NCBI GenBank assembly: GCA_018350325.1
Contig: JAEVLN010000023.1
Span: 683,001-747,000, forward strand
Origin: Globodera rostochiensis
Lineage: Eukaryota; Nematoda; Chromadorea; Rhabditida; Heteroderidae
Direction of reading: 5' to 3'
DNA: 64,000 bases
The notes beneath the pieces were generated by a model. It saw only the letters and a list, made by a program, of their open reading frames with translations, had not been told where the DNA came from and made no database searches. Position numbers and translations under genes: made by a program. Positions 23,652 to 34,067 of the stretch are shown here, in pieces; within the stretch, counting starts at the first letter, position 1; the number at the start of each line of letters is the position of its first letter.

Positions 23652-24131
23652 GTGATTCCTTTTTTTAAATAATAAGGTCTCGATAAATCTAAGAAAAATT
23701 TCATATTCGTTTCAAATAAAACTAATTTTTGATGTTTAACATTTGAATAGAACCAAAATTTTAATTTGATTAATATTCAGTATTTAAAGAACGATTTGTA
23801 ATCGATTGTCCAAACAACCTCTAGTGCAAATAAAGCATTAAATCGTACTTCATATAAAACAAATTGATGAATAAAAGCACAGTAATATATTTATTAACTT
23901 TCTGTCGTCGGCATCTTTAAAGTATTTTTCAATAAATTTTTTTTTAATTTTTTTTGAAGATTTTCACAATGTTTGTAAGAAATTTTTGCAACACCTAATT
24001 ATATATATGTTTAAATTATTATTTTTTGAACAATAACAAATATTTTGTTCTCATTTGTTTTTTTAATTTTTTTAGTTTTAAATTCTAATAAATTAAAAAT
24101 TAATTTGTTTTATTAATTGCGTTCTTTGCAG

Positions 24132-24145
24132 TGCGCTCTTCACTG
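24132..24145 (+). CDS. 14-nt candidate micro-exon between consensus sites
   Basis: The acceptor ttctttgcag and a consensus GTAAGT donor are 14 bases apart, and the phase fits the exon at 23547-23651 (A plus TG gives Met, then RSSL). A later donor (TCG|GTGTTG, 24169) would extend it to APDTDS. On the minus strand the same islet has an acceptor at 24181-24182 and reads ETTPSPCPEHLP, which is a serious competitor. Confidence 0.3.
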
Positions 24146-24535
24146 GTAAGTGCTCCGGACACGGACTCGGTGTTGTCTCGCTAACAAATTGTTTTATTTG
24201 TCCCAATACTGTTTTTGTCATTATCATTTAATACAATTCCAAGACTTTCAGATGAACGCTCCAGAGGTCTTCAAATTATAAACAAATAGGATATGTATAT
24301 GAAATAAATGGTTGAAAATTTTAAATAATGTTATCTTCCAAATAAAAATTTTAACTTTAATGAAATTAATTTGTTTGCACACATTTTGATTATCACAAAT
24401 AAGTCTCCATTAATTGCAGCAGGTAGCAATGAAATAAAATGTTAATTTTGTTACATTGGATATTTATTAGATTTTTCTGATTGTTTTCGGTATAACAACA
24501 TATTTTAAATATGTGATTACGGTTATTTTTTTCAG

Positions 24536-24563
24536 ATGATGGGCTTCGTAGGTTTGAATCAAG
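24536..24563 (+). CDS. 28-nt candidate micro-exon MMGFVGLNQ
   Basis: A TTTTTTTCAG acceptor and an AAG|GTATTA donor bracket MMGFVGLNQ plus one base. Phase is compatible with the upstream micro-exon. It is short, so the evidence is mainly the splice pair. Confidence 0.4.
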
Positions 24564-24599
24564 GTATTATGCCTATTAATATTTTAATTCAAATTTCTT

Positions 24600-24680
24600 T
24601 CATTAAATCTTTTTTCTTGAATACGGCCGGCACCTTCACATAAAGATTATTACAAAGGGAATTTTAACAGCCTGTATTTG
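24600..24680. other. Exon-like islet with acceptor on minus strand
   Basis: The plus strand reads LEYGRHLHIKIITKGIL without an acceptor. The minus strand has caaatacag at about 24671, then a short frame ending in TAA or a GTAATA donor. It could be the last exon of the minus-strand chain above. Confidence 0.25.
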
Positions 24681-25108
24681 CTGTTAGTATTTCCTATGTA
24701 ATTTAACTTTTAATTTTTTCATCGTTGTTAAATAATTGAATATATAAACTTTAATTTATTTGTTTGGCTAACATGCAGATATATAAAAATCACTAAATTA
24801 ATTTAATTGTTAATATTTTTGAATTCTTTATTTCAATGAATACAAGTAATTTTCAAATTCGCTTCATATTCAGGCATATCGTGAGTAATCATGTTTTTTT
24901 GATCATTACTTTAGATTCAAATATAAGGTTATACAAGCTGAAAATGTTTAATTATTATTTTGCTTTTAATTTTTTCCAAATAATGCTTTTTAGCTTAATT
25001 CAGTTTTTTCATAGTTTTATGATATACCAATTCCCAATAGTCTTTTTTAGAAACTGTAAAAATTTATGATGAGTATTTTTATTTATCTTTTTATTATTTA
25101 TTGGTTAC

Positions 25109-25174
25109 ATCAATCGAATAATTCTGTGGCACTTGTCCTTCGAGGCAATGAACGTGCGTGTTGCCCGCTGTTCG
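25109..25174 (-). CDS. 66-nt candidate exon of the minus chain
   Basis: An excellent acceptor (gagtttttcag) and a GTAACC donor enclose 66 bases. In the phase handed over by 26868-26894 it reads EQRATRTFIASKDKCHRIIR, with one cysteine. Phase 0 (RTAGNTHVHCLEGQVPQ) is also open, so the frame rests on the chain. A plus-strand frame is open as well but lacks an acceptor. Confidence 0.45.
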
Positions 25175-25721
25175 CTGAAAAACTCGTAGTAAATTAAAAT
25201 TTATTATTTTTCTGCTTATGTTTAGAATTTTTTTAAATATATAACATTAATTTCTCTATTAGTTGTGTCGTCAATCGAAGCAGCCACCTTTTATTTAAAA
25301 CATAAATTTAAGTTAGACGTCGCCTTTAACATATTGTTATTTTGCTAATTTATGAATTAGGTAAAATCGATAGAAAAGTAAAAAATTGGAATTTTTATGT
25401 TTTGTACTTATTTAACTATCACATAGTGTTGTCATAAATAAAGAAAATTATTTTTAAATGTTTTAAAATTAAATTGTAATGGGATGCAATTCTTTGTTGT
25501 TTTTATGCTTTTAATTTACAAAAAGAATTATGATGCTGCTCTTGGTCTTACTTTGTGACTTTATATTTATTTTGTAGAATTACAAAAAATTATATTCTAA
25601 TTATTATAGTGTTTTATTTTTTAATTGCCGTGTAAACATGTATCGGCGGTTAACATTGTTTTTGATTTAATTTTTATTATCGGCGATATTTTGGTAAATA
25701 AGTGTTCGACTTGTGCCCCAC

Positions 25722-26583
25722 CAGTGCTGCACGAAATTTCGTTTCGTTTTCGTGGTTTTTTGGGTGTCGTTTTCGTGTTTCGTTTTCGTCCTAGAATTTT
25801 TTTTGTTTCGTTTTCGTTTTCGAAAATGAAAAATTTTACGAAAAAATGAAAAAAAGTACAGCCCTAAAGAATGGGCTTTTGGAGATAATTTTAATTTTAT
25901 GGGAGATAATCTAGTGTGGACACCACAATACATGGCGGTGTAGTGGATAGTGTTGACAAAAACCGATAAAATTTAAAAATTTCTCGGCGGCGCCTACCGA
26001 CACCACCGACTCCCTCCGTATTTATAGAGGTGCCAACTCTATGGCATCGGGTCAAAAAAATGGCTTTTTTATGGTTATTTTTCTTAAGGAATCTTCAAAA
26101 AAATGCTTTTTTGAAGGGTGGTGGGTGGTTCGGCACTGCCGATAGGCGCCGCTAAATTTTTGAAGATCAACTAGCACTATTTTCGCGAAATTCTCATTTT
26201 CAAAAAAAATAAGAAATTTTCACAAAATTCTAAATATGGCAAAATTATGGCATTTGCCTTAAAAATAGGGCAAATTGGCACCCCTGCTCATCCAAAAAAT
26301 TTGTTAACGATTATTTTACTTTTCCCTTTCATCAGAAAATCTTGAAAAACAATTATTGCATCATAATTTGTTGATCAATGGTTTTGCTTTCGTGTTTTTC
26401 GTTTTCGTTTCGTACGAAAACGTATATTTTTTCGTTTTCGTACTAGAATTTTTTTTCGTTTCGGTTTTGTTTTCGTAAATGAAAAAAAAATTTTTCGTTT
26501 CGTGTTTCGGTTTCGTCCTAAAAAAATTTTTTCGTTTCGTTTTCGTTTTCGAAAATGAAAAATCCTGTTTTCGTGCAGCCCTG
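25722..26583. mobile_element. 862-bp hAT-type MITE with perfect 8-bp TSD
   Basis: Terminal inverted repeats begin CAGTGCTGCACGAAA and end with the complement of CAGGGCTGCACGAAAA. The flanks carry identical 8-bp copies of TGCCCCAC (25714-25721 and 26584-26591), the target-site length of the hAT superfamily. Sub-terminal regions are built of repeated cgttttcg words, which makes several strands open without coding. There is no transposase, so it is non-autonomous. The interior (about 25975-26165) holds a second inverted pair around ggcggcgcctaccg and cgataggcgccgc, probably a nested element. Confidence 0.8.
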
Positions 26584-26867
26584 TGCCCCACATTGACTCT
26601 TGCTGGGCTCTTTTTTATTTTATTATCTTTTATTGTATTGCTTTATTTATGGGTTAATTCTACGATGTTTTGTTAGCGAATTTAAAATTCTATCTTTGGT
26701 TTAATTGAAAATGTTATTAGCGCTTTTAAGTGTTTTTTTAGGTATTTTACGTTTACAATAAGTAATTTATTATTTTAGCTTCATTTGTCTGCAATTGAAA
26801 GACGAAATCAAATATCAAATGTGATAATCGAAATATTTTTTTATATTTATTCGACGTCACTGGTTAC

Positions 26868-26894
26868 GTCAAATATGTCCGACTAGCAGCTTCC
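26868..26894 (-). CDS. 27-nt candidate micro-exon of the minus chain
   Basis: A consensus-like acceptor (aatttattccag) and a GTAACC donor enclose exactly the balanced islet. Only one frame is open (EAASRTYL with one leading and two trailing bases). It is the frame that joins 28099-28243 upstream and 25109-25174 downstream. The donor hexamer is the same as that of the next exon. Confidence 0.5.
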
Positions 26895-26899
26895 CTGGA

Positions 26900-28098
26900 A
26901 TAAATTTTTAGTCGTGAATTGTTTAGAATAATATGTTATTTTTTAAGTTTTACTTTGTTTATTAATAATTTTTTATGCTTAAATTAATAAATTTTTATAT
27001 TTAAATTCTTCAGTTTGTATAATGGAGCTATTATGCCAAATGTTTTTTTGGTAACATGCGATTTGTTCGTCGTTTTTCTGCATGGTAAATTTTATTTATA
27101 TTTCTCTCAAAAAATGCAAGTTCAACGGTTGTTGTTGGAGTTCTCACCGCTTCTTATTATTCAATTTCTTTTAAACTAAATTAAACATCCTTTTGAAATG
27201 TATTATTGTCTGCCATTGTAATTGGTTTAACTGTCCATCAAATTGTTTGCTTTTTTGTTTTTTATTTTGCTAAATAGGATATTGTCATTAGAATTTGCTT
27301 TACCTTGCTTTATAACTTTATTTTTTAAGTGCCTTTTTTTTGTTAATTTTTTCATATTTTCAAATTATAATATTGAATTCAAATTCAAATTAAAAAATAC
27401 GGTGTCCAATTCATTTAAGTTCATTGGGATTTGGCCATGCAATAATCGTCCATTGCCCCACTTTATCTTTTTTTTTGAAGACCTCGCTTGCTTAACTTAT
27501 TTCTATACTTAGAATCTCGTAGCCCGCATTGTTCTTTCGCGTTTATATATTTTATTGTTTATCTTTAGTTATATTGTTGTTTTGTTGTATGTTTTTTATT
27601 TATGCCACCATTAAGCAATAATTAGTCCGGCAATCATTGTTATCTAGAATCACAGTATTTCAACAAGAATTTGCACCGTGTTTGTCAAAACCACAAAGTT
27701 TCTATGGGATAGAGGATGCAAATTGAGCATTCTCTAATTTGTTTTAAATCATGTTATATTGGTATGGACTTCCGGATAAATTGCACGCAGTTTTGTGAAA
27801 CATATCCAAACCTCCATCGTAGTTTCCTTTTTATACTGTAATATTCATTTTGCGTTATTATTATTATTTAATTGCAATGTTTATTTTTTTATTATTAAAA
27901 AAATAAGTTTATACCATTTTTAAATTGTTGTTTAAATATCACGATCGGGTTTTTTAAATTTAAATAAGTTGGATGTGTCAGTGTTTTTTAAAAATTATGA
28001 TTTAACTATATATGCATGTTAAGTAATTATATTTTAAGCTTTTCGGCTATTTTTCCTCGGAAATTCTTATTGTGGACAACAACAATAATTAACTTTAC
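26900..28098. other. AT-rich stretch, probable intron
   Basis: No convincing exon is seen. An open plus frame at 27243-27512 is a low-complexity hydrophobic translation. Small patches at 27120 and 27660-27830 lack splice pairs. It lies between two phase-compatible minus exons, so intron is the simplest reading. Confidence 0.4.
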
Positions 28099-29604
28099 TT
28101 AAAACTATAATCATGGCATTTTGATATGAAGTCTCGTTGGTCAGAGCAAGCCGAGCCTGGCGGGTGCTCGCACCGGCGCTCCAGAAAGAGAAACTCTCGC
28201 TTGGAATGACAACGGTCATTGCGCATGGACAAGTTTAATGCAGCTAATAAAAATAATTATAATACATAAAAATTTCAAAATATAATTCCTATTAATCTTA
28301 AAACCTAATACAATAAAAATAAAATTAAAATCAGCGGTCAAAGCTAGAAAGAGGCAACGGATAATAAATAATTTCTTTGATTTTGTTATAAGTATAAGAT
28401 TTAATTGTATATTTATAAAAACAATTAAAAAAACGAAATGATCAACAAATTAATTTTAAAATCTAAACAAACAATTAAACATTGATTAAATGCTCAGTCA
28501 AAGTAAAATATAATCATTAAAATACAAATGTAACTTTTAACAATCGAATGAATTGGAGAACACAAAGCTTTTTTTAACCAAAGATTGCGTACATATTATG
28601 AACTATGTTTTTTTTTGTCGACCAATTAGAGATTTTTTATTGCTAATAAAGAAATTTTAATCTATTTATACTAAGAAGTTACCTTTTTAAGCAATGAAAT
28701 TATCATTAAGTTAAAATATTCATTATCAACAATTGCTGCAAATTTTACACCGTGCGAAAATATTAAATGGTAATAAAAACTGGTTCAGACTGGTGAGTTA
28801 ATCAGTTCAAAAAAATCTAAACCGCAAAATGGTGCACTGCAATATAAGATATTATAAAACATTAATGAATTTTTATTAAAACATTTAATTTATTAGCCGT
28901 AAAAAGATGAAAAATCTAAATATTTAGCAACAAAATATAATGGCTATTAACAATATATTGACACTATTGTAATGCTAACATTTATTAAATATAAATAATT
29001 CTTTAATCCAATTGTTAGAAACAAAAAAGGCACTAAATAATGAAGCTCATAAAATGCAATTCAATAAATAACGAATAAAAAAAATTTAAACAAAGTTTAA
29101 AAGGAAATAAAAAAAGGAATTAAAAATTCTGTTAAAAGGCATTTAAAAAAAAAAAAATTGAGAGAGAGTTTGACCACAGAAGCAAGAGTCATAATCTAGC
29201 GCACTTAGCGACTACATGAAGAAAATAACTAACTATAAATAAGGAAAAATTCTTTCGAAATTTTGAATTTTATAGAAAATAGTATAATTTCAATCTATTT
29301 TAAATCAATAAAATTTTATAGTCAAATATGAAAAGAAACAATATAATAATAAAAAAACATTTAAGCAAATATCGAGTTTTAAATAAAATATCTAAATTCA
29401 CTAAAACAATCAATTTTCATGATTGCGAAACGAACCATCATACACAACAATCAGGTGGACAGTCTTCTCGACATAAGGTTTAAACCTCTCCACATTATTA
29501 AAATATGTTTAAATTATTCTAATTAAAATTTTACAAAAAGAACACCTCAAAAAGTGAATTCATCAAATACATCTAACTAAGAGAACGTTAATAAATTGTG
29601 AAAT
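28091..29604 (-). repeat. Right arm of 1.5-kb inverted repeat
   Basis: Reverse complement of 9992-11345. Includes the intact version of the Cys-rich exon near its inner end and, further out, the same AT-rich modules in the opposite order. A third partial copy is at 52-380. Confidence 0.8.
28099..28243 (-). CDS. 145-nt Cys-rich candidate exon
   Basis: On the minus strand, acceptor tttattag is followed by two bases and 47 codons, and the exon leaves two bases at a GTAAAG donor. It reads ALNLSMRNDRCHSKREFLFL and ERRCEHPPGSACSDQRDF, with four cysteines spaced 12, 7 and 9 residues apart, as in many extracellular domains; no named domain is recognised. Two decayed copies on the plus strand (11245-11343 and 12389-12437) keep the acceptor but have a stop or a deletion. 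Exit phase matches the micro-exon at 26868-26894. Confidence 0.5.
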
Positions 29605-30039
29605 TTGAACTGGAATTTTTAAATTAAAATTTAATAAATATAGAGCGCCTAAAATAACCAACATTAAACAAAAAAATTTCAATAAGAACCCACATCTGCT
29701 TACAACTCTTTTCACATATCATCCAAGCTAAACATATCACTCAAATATTAAACAAAAAAGTTAATGAATGCGAGACCAAATGGTTAGGCATGTGAATCCA
29801 TTAAAAAAATAAAACAAAATTTATTTCAGTGGTTTATTCGGAATATAATTTATTATTCAAGCAATGCGACGTCACCCGATAAAATTTTACAATAAAAATG
29901 TTTTTATTGACGCATCTATAAACAATAAAAATGAATTAGTTATATTAATTATTAATAAATAATTGGCTATACTTTATAAAAAATTGAAATGATAAAACCG
30001 AAGCTAAAGCATAGTGTGCAGCAGTGTTTTGCTGTTCCA

Positions 30040-30480
30040 ACAATTTTGAACCTGTTATCAAAAGAGTTATAAAAAGAGGGGACAAATCATTTACACATTC
30101 GGGGGTTCGAACCCGCTGCCCCAGGAATCACACATCACTCACCATTACACCACAAAAGGGAATAAAATAAAAAGAATAAAAAAGATTTTCACTGGGGAAA
30201 GTTGAACTTTAATGCCAAAATATGTGCTAAAAATCCCAAAAATGGCCAAAATCTAGTCAGTTTATGCATAAAAACCTTCTAAATTAATCTTTCTTTATTA
30301 ATTTTGCTCCTACAGTTGTAAATATAATATTTTTCATGGAAAATTTTATAAAAAATATCAAAAGTAAAAAATTTTAGGGAAAATGTCGACGTGCTTAAAC
30401 TCTGAAATTATATGTCAGTAAATATGTGCTAAAAAATACCCCCAAAATATGTTTTAATATGTGCTAAAAAGTTGCCCTAA
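30040..30480. mobile_element. Insertion-like block with tRNA-like part
   Basis: Starts near a tRNA-like stretch (30098-30165, minus) and continues with the phrase aatatgtgctaaaaa repeated at about 30219, 30421 and 30458. No coding capacity. It may be a tRNA-derived SINE; ends and target duplication were not found. Confidence 0.3.
30098..30165 (-). tRNA. tRNA-like remnant
   Basis: On the minus strand a D-arm-like GTGGTGTAATGGTGAG is followed about 35 bases later by a B-box (GGGTTCGAACCC) with a closed T-arm. The acceptor stem does not pair well and the anticodon arm is poor, so this is a degenerate tRNA or the head of a SINE rather than a working gene. Confidence 0.35.
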
Positions 30481-30580
30481 TTCAAAAAATTTTCAAAACA
30501 AATACTATTTTTGGGCTTCTCTCATGGTAAGGAATCCACGAAAAAAATATGAAAATCCCAGCCCTATTGATCACTCACAA

Positions 30581-30770
30581 AGTTGTGCAGCAAAAATGTT
30601 ATCGGCGGTACTATCAGGGCTCTCAATTTGCCTTATTTTAGATTGAAATTCCTTAAGAAAACTGCTATAAAAATGGCATATTTTTTGAGCCGGTTGCCAT
30701 ATTTTCTCGCAATGAGTTGAGACCCCTGGTACCTATCAGCAACGGCCGACCCCCCCCCCCCCCCTCCTCC
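30581..30770. other. Degenerate element arm and poly-C tract
   Basis: Contains words related to the nested element inside the 25.7-kb MITE (ggcggtactatcag, gccatattt, ccggttgcc). A run of 15 C (30750-30764) follows. Related words recur at 31995-32060 (gccgccgataggtgccg). Non-coding. Confidence 0.35.
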
Positions 30771-30929
30771 TATCCACGAATGCCGGATTTAATTCCGGAT
30801 TTTCGACAAAAAGTTCGAAATCCGGTTAATGCAAAAAAAAGAGCCGAATATGCACCGAAGATGGCACTTTGGCACTTTTAGTGCACTAATTTGCTTTATT
30901 TGGTTCATCGCAGCTTCATATTTCCATTC

Positions 30930-31215
30930 AATTGCTGCCGTTCACAGTGATGTTATCTCATCTCATCATCATCACCGAATCGGAAAATGATTGGCGTCGT
31001 TTTTTTTTGGTCACCAACGTGTGCAGAACTAAATGGTGGTGGTGGTGGTTGAAAATTTGTTGGCTTGGACACCATCGGTTGTGGATGGAGATGATGATGA
31101 TTTATTTGTCCGTCCGTCCGTCCGTTTTGGTCCATTTGGCGTCGCTTCACATTTTCAGATTCCATTATCGGAAAACTGATTTGGCTTCACAGTTTGATTT
31201 AATTCATTTTTAACA
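30930..31215. repeat. Simple-sequence cluster
   Basis: Short runs of atc/gat triplets, tgg repeats (31033-31048) and gtccgtccgtccg (31109-31121). They keep several frames open (polyproline on the minus strand), but the translations are repeat artefacts. Confidence 0.5.
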
Positions 31216-31325
31216 CTTTCTCAATGCCGCCACTAATTATGTTTCGAATTTTAATATTGCGCTTTTGGCTTTCAGAGTATGATCGGCATGTGCCGTGCCG
31301 ACCACTGTGGGATGCCTGAGCGTCT

Positions 31326-31685
31326 TCACATTGACGCACGTTTTAAAGCCCGTTGGTATAACAACTGAACCCGGAAACAAGACGTTGAACCACCTCCAAC
31401 TCGTCGCTGGACCGTGAATCGTAAATTGTGCGACTCGAAAGTGGCCTTTGAACCCGGAAGCGGACCACTGAACTGCTCCAAATTGGCCTTTGAAATTGGA
31501 AGCGGAACATTGAACTGCTCCAAATTTGTCTCCGGAGTCGGAATTGGATCGTTAAACGGCTTCAAGCACTGGAACAGGAAACACACCAACTTCTGAACTG
31601 AACTCGGTCGCCTATAACTTGTTTTTCTGATGTTTTCGTTTTGAAAATTAAAGAAAATCAGATTAGGTATGCCCATTTCCTTCAA
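31326..31685 (-). CDS. 119-codon frame containing a 14-residue repeat
   Basis: Minus frame from an ATG at 31685. Its middle is a 42-nt tandem repeat (31442-31567 on the plus strand, three units), giving LEQFNVPLPISKA, LEQFSGPLPGSKA and a diverged unit. The plus strand of the repeat is open too (GPLNCSKLAFEIGSGTLNC). The unit length is a multiple of three in both directions, so it could be a real repeat protein exon or just a short satellite. Confidence 0.3.
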   Translation of the reverse strand: MKEMGIPNLIFFNFQNENIRKTSYRRPSSVQKLVCFLFQCLKPFNDPIPTPETNLEQFNVPLPISKANLEQFSGPLPGSKATFESHNLRFTVQRRVGGGSTSCFRVQLLYQRALKRASM

Positions 31686-31964
31686 CCATTTTGTCCTGCC
31701 AATGGCCTCACTGATGACGGCATTTGTCGGAAAAGACGGATCCCCAGTATCAAACTTTCATAATTGTCCCACATTTTCAGCTTTACTTTTAGCGCTTCTT
31801 CCGATCCGTTTCAACCTTCTTGGCACGTTGAATGTGGCACAAGCTGGCATTAAAAATTTAATTTTCGACCAAATCTTCGAATTCTGGTCCGGGCTTCGGA
31901 ATTGAGAGGTCAGAATCGGATTCTTCGTCCCCAAAAACCTCCAGAAACTTGTTTTGCATGACAT
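31669..31964. other. Balanced block open on both strands
   Basis: Plus 31669-31905 and minus 31964-31758 frames overlap almost entirely. The plus strand has acattttcag at 31770-31779 inside the frame. Protein-like stretches exist in both directions (plus LPIRFNLLGTLNVAQAGIK; minus RLKRIGRSAKSKAENVGQL). Possibly an exon; strand unresolved. Confidence 0.25.
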
Positions 31965-32367
31965 TTAATAATCACTGACGCATTTTCTTCTGACGCATTT
32001 TCCGGGAGCCGCCGATAGGTGCCGTTCCGACCACTTTTTAAGATGTTGTCATTTTAAGAAAGTTTCAAAAAAGGGGCTTTTTAGTTTAAAGGGGATTTAC
32101 CATATTATAAAAAAATCTACAACAAATGGCATTGGAAAATGGCAAAATTTCAAAAAGTGAACAATTTCTATTTAAAAATGGCATTTTCTGGCCACTCTGA
32201 TAACAATGTCGAAAATATGCAAGTAATTTATAAAGAAGCACTTTGTAGCCAAAACATGAATGCAACTGGGGAAATTGTTGGCCAGAGCCTGCGCAACCTG
32301 AACTACTTGCTGTGCCGACGGGTATAAATATCGCTGCTGCGAAGAAGTTGGTGTTAGCTGTGAAATG

Positions 32368-33025
32368 ACACAATTTGAACTCAAGACTTTTGTTGTGATC
32401 TAACCCAACCACACAATTTGAACTCAAGACTTTTGTTGTGATCTAACCCAACCACACAATTTGAACTCAAGACTTTTGTTGTGATCTAACCCAACCACAC
32501 AATTTGAACTCAAGACTTTTGTTGTGATCTAACCCAACCACACAATTTGAACTCAAGACTTTCGTTGTGATCTAACCCAACCACACAATTTGAACTCAAG
32601 ATTTTTGTTATGATCTCACCCAACCACACAATTTGAACTCAAGATTTTTGTTATGATCTCACCCAATTACACAATTTGAACTCAAGACTTTTGTTGTGAT
32701 CTAACCCAACCACACAATTTGAACTCAAGACTTTTGTTGTGATCTAACCCAACCACACAATTTGAACTCAAGACTTTTGTTGTGATCTAAACCCAACCAC
32801 CCAATTTGAACTCAAGACTTTCGTTGTGATCTAACCCAACCACACAATTTGAACTCAAGACTTTCGTTGTGATCTAACCCAACCACCCAATTTGAACTCA
32901 AGACTTTTGTTGTGATACACAATTTGAACTCAAGTTGAACTCAAGACTTTTGTTCTGATCTAACCCAACCACGCAATTTGAACTCAAGACTTTCGTTGTG
33001 ATCTAACCCAACCACCCAATTTGAA
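32368..33025. repeat. 43-bp tandem array, about 15 units
   Basis: The unit begins acacaatttgaactcaagac, continues ttttgttgtgatct and ends aacccaacc. Most units are identical or differ at one or two sites (tttcgttgtg, cccaatttg, ttatgatctc variants). One unit near 32913-32945 is rearranged, with a duplicated ttgaactcaag. 43 is not a multiple of three, so it is a minisatellite, not a repeat protein. Confidence 0.95.
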
Positions 33026-33407
33026 TACTCAACAACCTTTCTTTCTTCCGCCTTCAATTTTTTCATTAATTGCCCAAATTGCTATCTTTTTGTTTTGTTT
33101 CAACGATTTATTTGTTAGCACAATTATTTGTCTCGTTAAAATGTGCCACACTTTTTTGGAAATAAAAAACGGCTTCCAAATGCTGTGAAATGCCTGAAAT
33201 TCAGCGCAATTTTCTCATATACACCTATTTAATGTTCTGGAATGGGACATAAATTTTTCTAAAATCCGTATAATGATGACCTCCGTTCATTCATTTTCGG
33301 TAGGATCGGGGTGGATTTTTTGTAGATTAAAAAAATATATGGGTATTTTAAAACTCAAAAAAAGGAATCTGAAGACAAAATGACAGGAATTTCGCCCTTA
33401 CCCACTC

Positions 33408-33720
33408 AGCTGACGGTGCTATAAAAGTAAATTTGGCGGGAGGGGGGGCGGCGGTGTGTGTTCCGCGATAACCGCCAAATTGAATTGCGTAAGTGAAAAT
33501 TTAAAATAATAAAAAAAGACTGCGATGGTGGGGAATACAAACACGGGATTCCTTGTCCTTGTTTATGCCCATGTTCATTCACCGTCCACGCCCATGTTCA
33601 CGAAACACGGCGACAGCGTGCCAACAACACACTGTCGAAGCCGCGGGCGGGAAACGGCGCCGGCGAGCGAATCGCGTGGAACAAGACACTTGTCGCGTTC
33701 TTATATAATGTAGTGATATT
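33408..33720 (+). promoter_or_regulatory. TATA-like motif and GC-richer block
   Basis: CTATAAAAG at 33419-33427 is followed by a G-rich run and, from an ATG at 33525, a 62-codon plus frame (MVGNTNTGFLVLVYAHVHS and onward, basic C-terminal part). The minus strand is also open. This could be a small gene with its promoter; support is weak. Confidence 0.25.
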
Positions 33721-34067
33721 TTCCTCATTATTTTTCGATGGGGTGTAAAAGAAGGAAGAGAAAGAAAGAAATATGTGAACTATTTCTCTTTTACGCTCGT
33801 TTCTCTCCGTTCTGAGCAAGCGGAGTCAGCCATATTTGAAAATTCTATGATAAAATTGCAATGAGGAGTCGAGTTTTGCGCGCCCCCGGTCCAGATTTAC
33901 TCCAAAGAAATTGGAACTCCGGACCCGAGAATTTGAACCCTTTCTCCAAAATTCCATATTTTTCAAAAAATCAATTTTTTTACTTAAAAGGATTTGAAAG
34001 CATGAATTTGATCAATCATCAACTTCAGTGCGTCCATTTCAGCACACACATTTGGCGTCCGTCAGTT

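Noticed and set aside
25667..26593. Lys/Arg/Thr-rich frames of 72-88 codons
   Set aside because: They are translations of the cgttttcg repeats of the hAT MITE and its flanks.
27243..27512. 89-codon plus frame rich in Phe and Leu
   Set aside because: AT-rich low-complexity translation with no codon structure or splice support.
30953..31165. Polyproline/His-rich minus frame
   Set aside because: Product of microsatellites (tgg, gat and gtcc repeats).
32368..33025. CRISPR-like regular repeat
   Set aside because: The units are head-to-tail with no unique spacers in a eukaryotic context; it is a minisatellite.
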